Origin: Halioglobus sp. | Lineage (GTDB): Bacteria; Pseudomonadota; Gammaproteobacteria; Pseudomonadales; Halieaceae | Assembly: GCA_028825045.1 (NCBI GenBank) | Contig: JAPKAY010000005.1 | Location: forward strand, 46,591 to 110,590 | Direction: 5' to 3' | Length of the DNA stretch: 64,000 bases | Shown: one piece after another, positions 58,488 to 64,000 of the stretch | Position numbering within the stretch: the first letter of the stretch is position 1 | Layout of the letters: each line of letters opens with the position of its first letter | The notes under the pieces: model-generated | Told to the model about the DNA's origin: nothing | What the model saw: the letters and a program-made list of their open reading frames with translations, nothing else | The model's database searches: none | Made by a program: the position numbers and the translations under genes

Positions 58488-59701
58488 TAAATTCGCTTTT
58501 CTGTAGTAGCGGGACGCAGCACATCTACGAGGAATTTGCCCGCTAGTTCCCGCGCCAGCGCATCTGCCCTTTCGACCACTTCCACTGTTGTGGGTTCTAC
58601 AATGTCCATCCGCTCAAGGGTGCGCTCGATCACGACGGGAATATCGGTGAATCGGATTTGATTCTCCAGAAAAGCGGCCACTGCGATTTCATTGGCGGCA
58701 TTACATACGGCCATTGCAGTACCGCCGACCGCAACGGCCTCACGCGCAAGGCGCAAACAGGGGAAACGCGATTCGTCAGGCGCTTCGAAGTCCAGGCGAG
58801 CCGTAGACACTAGATCCAGCGGTGCCACGCCGGAAGCCAGCCTTTCAGGCCAGCCCAAACCGTAGGCAATTGGCGTGCGCATATCCGGATTGCCCATCTG
58901 CGCCAACACAGAGCCGTCCAGATACTGAACCATCGAGTGAATAATGCTCTGCGGATGGACGACCACTTCTACCTGATCGGGCGCCAGATCAAAGATCCAA
59001 CAGGCTTCAACAAATTCCAGGCCTTTATTCATAAGACTTGCCGAGTCCACAGAGATTTTTCGGCCCATCGCCCAGTTGGGGTGAGCACACGCCTGGTCCG
59101 GTGTGGCCTCATACATCTGGTCCCTGCTCCAGCGGCGAAAGGGCCCGCCGGACGCCGTCAGCAGGACTTTGCTGACACCTCCATGCGTTGGAACACCTTG
59201 TGAGTCCGATGGCATGCATTGAAAAATGGCATTGTGTTCACTGTCGATTGGCAACAGATGCGCACCGGCTTCGCGCACGGCCTGCATCAACAAATGCCCT
59301 CCCATTACCAGAGACTCCTTGTTGGCAAGCAACAGGGTCTTCCCCGCTCGCGCAGCCGCGAGCGTGGAGGAGAGTCCGGCAGCGCCCACAATGGCGGCCA
59401 TAACCACATCGACTTCAGGCGCGATAACAACATCGGATAAACCTGCTTCGCCATGCTTTACTTGCGTTATTGCTTCTTTGGGCAGTCGCTGGTGAAGTTG
59501 GGTCGCGGCCACCTCATCCATCATGACCGCAAAACGCGGTTGAAATGCCAGGCACTGTGCGAGCATGGCGTCTACCGATGTATTAGCCGCCAGGGCGTAT
59601 ACCTCAAACTTATTGGGATGTCGCGCAATCACATCGAGCGTATTGACGCCAATGGAGCCAGTGGAGCCCAGCACAGTCACTATTCGCTTTTTATCGTTCA
59701 T
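58487..59701 (-). CDS. dxr: 1-deoxy-D-xylulose 5-phosphate reductoisomerase
   Basis: The 404-residue enzyme makes methylerythritol phosphate, the first committed MEP-pathway step. The NADPH motif LGSTGSIG and the catalytic-domain segments ([19 protein letters not shown]) are clear. ATG 59701 is used; a GTG nine bases further would make a longer overlap with cdsA. The cdsA 3' end (59704) lies 2 bp from this start. Confidence 0.97.
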   Translation of the reverse strand: MNDKKRIVTVLGSTGSIGVNTLDVIARHPNKFEVYALAANTSVDAMLAQCLAFQPRFAVMMDEVAATQLHQRLPKEAITQVKHGEAGLSDVVIAPEVDVVMAAIVGAAGLSSTLAAARAGKTLLLANKESLVMGGHLLMQAVREAGAHLLPIDSEHNAIFQCMPSDSQGVPTHGGVSKVLLTASGGPFRRWSRDQMYEATPDQACAHPNWAMGRKISVDSASLMNKGLEFVEACWIFDLAPDQVEVVVHPQSIIHSMVQYLDGSVLAQMGNPDMRTPIAYGLGWPERLASGVAPLDLVSTARLDFEAPDESRFPCLRLAREAVAVGGTAMAVCNAANEIAVAAFLENQIRFTDIPVVIERTLERMDIVEPTTVEVVERADALARELAGKFLVDVLRPATTEKRI

Positions 59702-59703
59702 AA

Positions 59704-60540
59704 CTACCACCCCGCCAGTAGCAGGCCCAATGTATACACGGGGGCTGCAGCCGATAAACTGTCCAAACGATCCAGCACTCCACCGTGGCCCGGCAGCAAA
59801 CTACCACTATCTTTTACGCCGCTTTCGCGTTTGACCATACTGACGGTCAAATCGCCCACCACCGAAGCAAGTCCCGTTGTAATTATCACCGCCACAACAG
59901 AAACGAGCCCAATGTGTGCCGCATGATCAGGCAGCAGATAAAATAACAGAAGTGCCAAGAGCGCACAGGCGACAACGCCCCCCCAAAATCCCTCCCAAGT
60001 CTTAGCCGGACTCACCTGGTCAGCCAACTTATGCTCACCAAAACGTTTGCCCGCGAAGTAGGCGCCTATATCCGCCGCTGCCACCACAATGACCATTACT
60101 ACCACCAGAATACCCCCTTGCGGGAAACTCAGAAGATAGACTGAGGCTATCCAGGCTGGTACCAGAATAAGAAACCCCATCAGGCAACGCATAGCAATGT
60201 TGCGCCAAAAAATTGCGCTATCTGGATAGCTCTTGACCCATAACAGGGCGAATGACCACCAGAGGCATGCAACACCCAGAAAGGGCTGCACCATCTCCCT
60301 CGACGGCGCATCACCCAGATGGCAATACAAATAGACGGCTACTAATCCCGCAAGCACTAATAACACATAGATTGCCCGCACCATGGGGTTCAAAAAACCA
60401 GCCATACGCGACCACTCCCATGCACCCAGCCCTATGAGAATACCAAACAAGAGCGCAAGCCCAGGCAGTGGCAAATAAACAATAGACGCCACAAATAAGC
60501 CAGCCATGATCAGGGCGGTGATAACGCGCTGCTTAAGCAT
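59704..60540 (-). CDS. cdsA: Phosphatidate cytidylyltransferase
   Basis: The 278-residue membrane enzyme makes CDP-diacylglycerol for phospholipids. It has about eight hydrophobic segments and the CDS signature [22 protein letters not shown] near the C-terminus. Its start overlaps the uppS end by 8 bases, so translation is coupled. Confidence 0.96.
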   Translation of the reverse strand: MLKQRVITALIMAGLFVASIVYLPLPGLALLFGILIGLGAWEWSRMAGFLNPMVRAIYVLLVLAGLVAVYLYCHLGDAPSREMVQPFLGVACLWWSFALLWVKSYPDSAIFWRNIAMRCLMGFLILVPAWIASVYLLSFPQGGILVVVMVIVVAAADIGAYFAGKRFGEHKLADQVSPAKTWEGFWGGVVACALLALLLFYLLPDHAAHIGLVSVVAVIITTGLASVVGDLTVSMVKRESGVKDSGSLLPGHGGVLDRLDSLSAAAPVYTLGLLLAGW

Positions 60541-61315
60541 TCAAATCTCCGACCCCAGCCACTCCGTCGGCCTCTCTGAGACCAAAACGACGTTCACGAT
60601 TACTGTATTCTGCCAATGCGCGAGCGAATTCAGCTTCCCCAAAGTCGGGCCATAAAATGTCGGTGAAGTACAACTCACTATAGGCAAAATGCCAAAGCAT
60701 AAAGTTACTAATACGGGCATCACCGCCGGTACGTATACACAAATCCGGTGGGGGTAAATCGCCGATAGAGATATTCTGATCAATCAGCTCGGGCGTAATA
60801 TCCTGCGGCTGAAGGCTTCCCTCCTGGACTTGCAGAGCCAACTTTTGCGCCGCTTGAGCAATATCCCACTGACCACCATAGTCAACTGCAATCACCACCG
60901 TGGCGTCAGTATTGTTCCTGGTCAGAGCCTCAGACTGGTCCATTAGGCGCTGCTGTCGCTGACTGAACCGGCTGCGTTCGCCGATAAATCGAACGCGAAT
61001 TCCGTCCTCGTGCAATTCTCTGACTTCATTTCTCAAGTAGCGAGACAAGAGGGCCAGCAACGCGCGCACTTCAGGTAACGGTCGACCCCAGTTTTCGCTG
61101 CTGAAAGCAAACAGTGTAAGCACTTCGACACCATGGTGCTTACATGCGCGCAAAACATCGCGCACTGCTTCGACGCCCGCACGATGCCCGACTGGACCCG
61201 ATACACGATTTCGCTTTGCCCACCGATTATTACCATCCATGATTATAGCGACGTGCCGGGGGATTACCGGAGCAGCGCCCTCGCCCGACGAAGAAAAATT
61301 ATCACGACTAGACAC
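60533..61315 (-). CDS. uppS: Undecaprenyl diphosphate synthase
   Basis: The 260-residue cis-prenyltransferase makes the carrier lipid for peptidoglycan and other envelope polymers. The catalytic Asp27 is in MDGNNRWA, with SENW and RTGGDARISNFMLW later. It starts at GTG 61315, 9 bp downstream of frr, with no strong ribosome site; the next ATG lies inside the active site. A polar N-terminal extension of about 18 residues precedes the usual start. Confidence 0.96.
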   Translation of the reverse strand: MSSRDNFSSSGEGAAPVIPRHVAIIMDGNNRWAKRNRVSGPVGHRAGVEAVRDVLRACKHHGVEVLTLFAFSSENWGRPLPEVRALLALLSRYLRNEVRELHEDGIRVRFIGERSRFSQRQQRLMDQSEALTRNNTDATVVIAVDYGGQWDIAQAAQKLALQVQEGSLQPQDITPELIDQNISIGDLPPPDLCIRTGGDARISNFMLWHFAYSELYFTDILWPDFGEAEFARALAEYSNRERRFGLREADGVAGVGDLNA

Positions 61316-61324
61316 CGGCGAGCG

Positions 61325-61882
61325 CTATATTTCCATCAGGTCGGCTTCTTTCTCAGCCAACAACTTTTCAATTTGAGTAACGAAACTATCGGTCAATTTC
61401 TGCACGTTATCCTGCCCGCGGCGCTCCTCATCTTCACTGATTTCTTTTTCTTTCACTAAGTCCTTAAGCATAGCCATGGCATCGCGCCTGGCATTGCGCA
61501 CTGAAACCCGAGCCGATTCGGCCTCTTGTTTAGCCTGACGGGTAAAGCCCTTACGGGTATCTTCGGTCAACATGGGCATGGGAATACGCATTACCTCTCC
61601 CGCGGTAGCCGGGTTCAGGCCGAGATCGGACTTGTAGATGGCTTTCTCGACGGCCGGAATCATGCTTTTGTCCCAAACGGTCAGCAACAGCGTACGGGCA
61701 TCTTCTACCGAGACATTCGCAACCTGATTGATGGGTGTATCAGAACCGTAGTATTCAACTCTCAATCCTTCCAGCAAGCTGGGGTGCGCCCGCCCCGTAC
61801 GAATCTTATTAAAGTGATGGGACAAAGATTCCAGGCTTTTGCCCATTCGCTCCTGTGCTTCATCCTTTATGTCATCAATCAT
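61325..61882 (-). CDS. frr: Ribosome recycling factor
   Basis: The 185-residue factor (same length as E. coli) splits the post-termination ribosome with EF-G. The [12 protein letters not shown] and [14 protein letters not shown] segments are diagnostic. It is 24 bp downstream of pyrH. Confidence 0.98.
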   Translation of the reverse strand: MIDDIKDEAQERMGKSLESLSHHFNKIRTGRAHPSLLEGLRVEYYGSDTPINQVANVSVEDARTLLLTVWDKSMIPAVEKAIYKSDLGLNPATAGEVMRIPMPMLTEDTRKGFTRQAKQEAESARVSVRNARRDAMAMLKDLVKEKEISEDEERRGQDNVQKLTDSFVTQIEKLLAEKEADLMEI

Positions 61883-61906
61883 ATTGATAGTCCTCTCTCG
61901 GTCGCG

Positions 61907-62632
61907 TTACGCGATCAAGGTGCCTTCGTTTCCGCCTCTGACAATGTTGAGCAATGCACCGGGTTTCTCCATTTCAAATACGCGTACCGGCATATTGTGA
62001 TCACGACAGAGACAAATAGCAGTCAAATCCATGACCTCCAGTTTTTTGTCCAACACTTCATCATAGGTAAGGTGTTCGTACTTTACCGCGTCTGGAACTT
62101 TCATTGGATCGGCGGAGTAAACGCCATCAACCTTTGTGGCTTTAACCACGAGATCTGCATCCATTTCAATAGCACGCAAACAGGCCGCAGAATCAGTGGT
62201 AAAGAAAGGGTTTCCAGTTCCCGCAGAAAAGATAACAACATCGCCATTCATAAGTGCACGAATTGCCTTGCGCCTGTCGTAGTGATCTACCACGCCACTC
62301 ATAGGGATGGCAGACATCGCTTGAGTTGCAATGTTGGAGCGCTCCAGAGCATCGCGCATTGCCAATGCATTCATGACGGTTGCGAGCATGCCCATTTGGT
62401 CTCCGGTCACCCGGTCGAGGCCCGCTTTTTGCAGTGCCGCGCCGCGAAACAGATTACCGCCGCCCACCACGAGGCCCACCTGCACTCCGATTCCCACTAA
62501 CTGGCCTATGGCCATGGCCATCGAATCCAATACTTTGGGATCTATTCCGAAACTTTCACTACCGGTAAGTGCCTCGCCACTGAGCTTGAGCAGTATCCGT
62601 TTATATTTTTTATCCGCTGCCAACTGGGGCAT
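61907..62632 (-). CDS. pyrH: Uridylate kinase PyrH
   Basis: The 241-residue kinase phosphorylates UMP to UDP. The KLSGEAL N-terminus, VGGGN and the [13 protein letters not shown] loop are present. ATG 62632, with a GGAGG-type site a few bases upstream. It is separated from tsf by 307 bp containing the tsf terminator, so it probably has its own promoter. Confidence 0.98.
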   Translation of the reverse strand: MPQLAADKKYKRILLKLSGEALTGSESFGIDPKVLDSMAMAIGQLVGIGVQVGLVVGGGNLFRGAALQKAGLDRVTGDQMGMLATVMNALAMRDALERSNIATQAMSAIPMSGVVDHYDRRKAIRALMNGDVVIFSAGTGNPFFTTDSAACLRAIEMDADLVVKATKVDGVYSADPMKVPDAVKYEHLTYDEVLDKKLEVMDLTAICLCRDHNMPVRVFEMEKPGALLNIVRGGNEGTLIA

Positions 62633-62939
62633 AAAACTCCCTCCAAAAGCTGCTGGGTATATTACAGGACATCAGGCTATAGCCCTAGTGGCTTTGGGTT
62701 ATATTTCTGGCTCTTTGGGTTGATCGCTGGTCCAAGCCCGAGAAATGGCGTCGATTGTGTCCACAAGCGTTTCTGGAACACGCTAAGGACGCACCCATAT
62801 ATCGAGGTGAGCGGCATTCAGCAGCATCAGATCGAAACCTGGTTTCAAGGTTCCTCTGTGTAATTCTAGTGCTGCACAAAAGTCCAACACACAAAAAACG
62901 AGGCCTAAGCCCCGTTTTCGAAGATCTACTCATGTAATC
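62633..62939. other. pyrH-tsf intergenic stretch
   Basis: The 307 bp hold the tsf terminator at the tsf end and presumably the pyrH promoter. I see no gene or RNA in the rest. Confidence 0.5.
62893..62918 (-). terminator. Rho-independent terminator after tsf
   Basis: A 9-bp stem (62895-62903 with 62910-62918, one G-T pair) around a 6-nt loop is followed on the minus strand by T's (complement of 62893-62898). It lies 21 bp after the tsf stop. Confidence 0.8.
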
Positions 62940-63797
62940 CTAGCCGTTGAGCTGTGCCGCAACCTCATCAGCAAAATCAACCTTCTCGACCTCAATCCCC
63001 TCACCCACTTCAAAGCGCATAAAGGAAACCGCCTCTGCACCAGCAGCGGACACCAGCTTGCCGACGGTTACATCAGGATCCTTAACGAAAGACTGCTCAA
63101 GAAGACTGTTCTCTGCCAGGTACTTCTTGATACGACCACCTATCATCTTTTCGATGATCTCCGGTGGCTTGCCTGACTCCTGAGCCTGCGCCATGAAGAT
63201 TTCTTTCTCCTTCGCCACCAACTCTTCCGGCATATCAGCCGCAGCAACAACCTGGGGGTTTACTGCCGCAATGTGCATTGCTACATCTTTGGCCAGATCC
63301 TGATCACCACCTTTGAGCTCAACCAGAACAGCAATTCGATTATTACTATGAACATACGCGCCCACGACACCTGAATCGGCATTAACCAATTCGATGCGAC
63401 GCACACCTATATTCTCCCCAATTTTTTGTACGAGCGCTTCCCGCGTGGTTTCTAATTCACCCGCCATCAGCGTCGCCACATCCTTGTTCTTGGAAGTGAA
63501 AGCAGCATCAACTACTTTGTTAACAAAACTTAGGAAGTTCTCGTCTCTAGCGACAAAATCAGTTTCGCTATTTACCTCTACCAGCACACCGTAGCTACAA
63601 TCATCTGCGACTCGAGTAGCAACGACGCCATCGGCCGCAGTACGGCCGGCTTTCTTGGCAGCTTTCATGCCGCTTGATTTTCGCAGTTCTTCTATCGCCA
63701 GATCGACGTCGCCACCGACAGCAGCAAGTGCTTTTTTGCATTCGAGCAGACCGAGACCCGTACGCTCTCTCAATTCTTTAACCAGTGCTGTAGACAT
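62940..63797 (-). CDS. tsf: Translation elongation factor Ts
   Basis: The 285-residue nucleotide exchange factor for EF-Tu has the N-terminal [16 protein letters not shown] (UBA-like) domain and the [10 protein letters not shown] core signature. ATG 63797 with GAGGAGAAAT upstream. It follows rpsB after a hairpin that may reduce read-through. Confidence 0.98.
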   Translation of the reverse strand: MSTALVKELRERTGLGLLECKKALAAVGGDVDLAIEELRKSSGMKAAKKAGRTAADGVVATRVADDCSYGVLVEVNSETDFVARDENFLSFVNKVVDAAFTSKNKDVATLMAGELETTREALVQKIGENIGVRRIELVNADSGVVGAYVHSNNRIAVLVELKGGDQDLAKDVAMHIAAVNPQVVAAADMPEELVAKEKEIFMAQAQESGKPPEIIEKMIGGRIKKYLAENSLLEQSFVKDPDVTVGKLVSAAGAEAVSFMRFEVGEGIEVEKVDFADEVAAQLNG

Positions 63798-63842
63798 TGG
63801 TATTTCTCCTCTTAAAATTCCAGGAACCCGATTCCTGAAAAC

Positions 63843-63869
63843 AAAAACCCCCGGGAGTTATACGGGGGG
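63843..63869 (-). terminator. Hairpin between rpsB and tsf (partial terminator or attenuator)
   Basis: On the minus strand CCCCCG pairs with CGGGGG (63863-63868 with 63848-63853) around a 9-nt loop, followed by TTTTT and more T-rich sequence. A hairpin at this place is also known in E. coli, where rpsB exceeds tsf expression. Confidence 0.7.
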
Positions 63870-63916
63870 ACATTCAACTCCCTGACGCGTAACGTGCTCG
63901 CATCAAACTCTGTCAA

Positions 63917-64000
63917 CTATTTTGCCGGTGATGCCGGTTTTTCACTGACTTCAGCTTCAGTTGCGGGGCTAGCTGCCGAATCCACCTCAGCAGGTGCAGG
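63917..64000 (-). CDS. rpsB: 30S ribosomal protein S2, C-terminal end (partial)
   Basis: Only the last 27 codons are in the window, open at the right edge. They read as an Ala/Pro/Glu-rich tail ending in KPASPAK and a TAG stop at 63917-63919. I identify it from position (rpsB precedes tsf in nearly all bacteria) and from the low-complexity tail that some gammaproteobacterial S2 proteins carry. The catalytic or conserved body is outside the window. Confidence 0.8.
   Translation of the reverse strand, partial: PAPAEVDSAASPATEAEVSEKPASPAK

Noticed and set aside
61526..62500. A 324-codon open frame on the plus strand
   Set aside because: It lies antisense to frr and pyrH, which are certain; its protein is rich in His, Cys and Arg with no family pattern, so it is a codon-bias shadow.

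Overview
The window is a chromosomal segment of a free-living, probably marine gammaproteobacterium. Housekeeping gene order matches the long conserved block known from Pseudomonas (rpsB-tsf-pyrH-frr-uppS-cdsA-dxr-rseP-bamA-skp-fabZ-rnhB-dnaE // accA-tilS-pyrG-kdsA-eno-ftsB-ispD-ispF-truD-pcm-nlpD-rpoS-fdxA-mutS). The accessory genes (DUF3604 lipoprotein, PhoD-type phosphatase, large TonB receptor, DcaP-like porin, steroid/acyl-CoA type catabolic genes) suggest the Cellvibrionales / Halieaceae / Spongiibacteraceae area. That placement is inference; no rRNA is present to confirm it.

Layout. 1-2755: a DapB-like NAD(P)-dependent oxidoreductase, a divergent SDR, and a TerB-like gene behind a good sigma-54 promoter match. 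3071-6121: mutS and fdxA. 6291-19560, minus strand: a VOC protein, then rpoS, nlpD, a DUF368 polyprenyl-phosphate transporter, pcm, truD, ispF, ispD, ftsB, eno, kdsA, pyrG, tilS and accA, with many start/stop overlaps. 19561-49258: about 30 kb of accessory and scattered core genes lying between accA and dnaE, which are normally adjacent. 49259-64000, minus strand: dnaE, rnhB, fabZ, skp, bamA, rseP, dxr, cdsA, uppS, frr, pyrH, tsf and the 3' tail of rpsB.

The 30-kb accessory block contains rluA, a rhodanese, DUF2244, a DUF3604 lipoprotein next to a membrane-anchored SNase-like nuclease, an ABM protein, a DcaP-like porin, an extended GST, rimO-rsmE, a TonB receptor, msrA and a Tat-exported PhoD-like phosphatase. 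It also contains a module of a small coiled-coil protein, a VWA protein, a membrane J-domain protein, an acidic-tail protein and HtpX. Next comes a catabolic island: EthD-like, a 3beta/17beta-HSD-like SDR, DUF1499, an SDR, a paired acyl-CoA dehydrogenase and a ketosteroid-isomerase-like protein. Small conserved unknowns and another SDR follow.

The most striking points are these. (1) The lipid A genes lpxD, lpxA and lpxB are cleanly absent from the skp-fabZ-rnhB cluster although kdsA is kept. (2) The VWA/J-domain/HtpX group looks like an uncharacterised envelope quality-control module. (3) The ketosteroid-isomerase/ACAD/SDR island suggests steroid-like substrate degradation. (4) A promoter and terminator pair at 47104-47196 could make a short RNA. 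No tRNA, rRNA, CRISPR array, insertion sequence or phage gene was seen.
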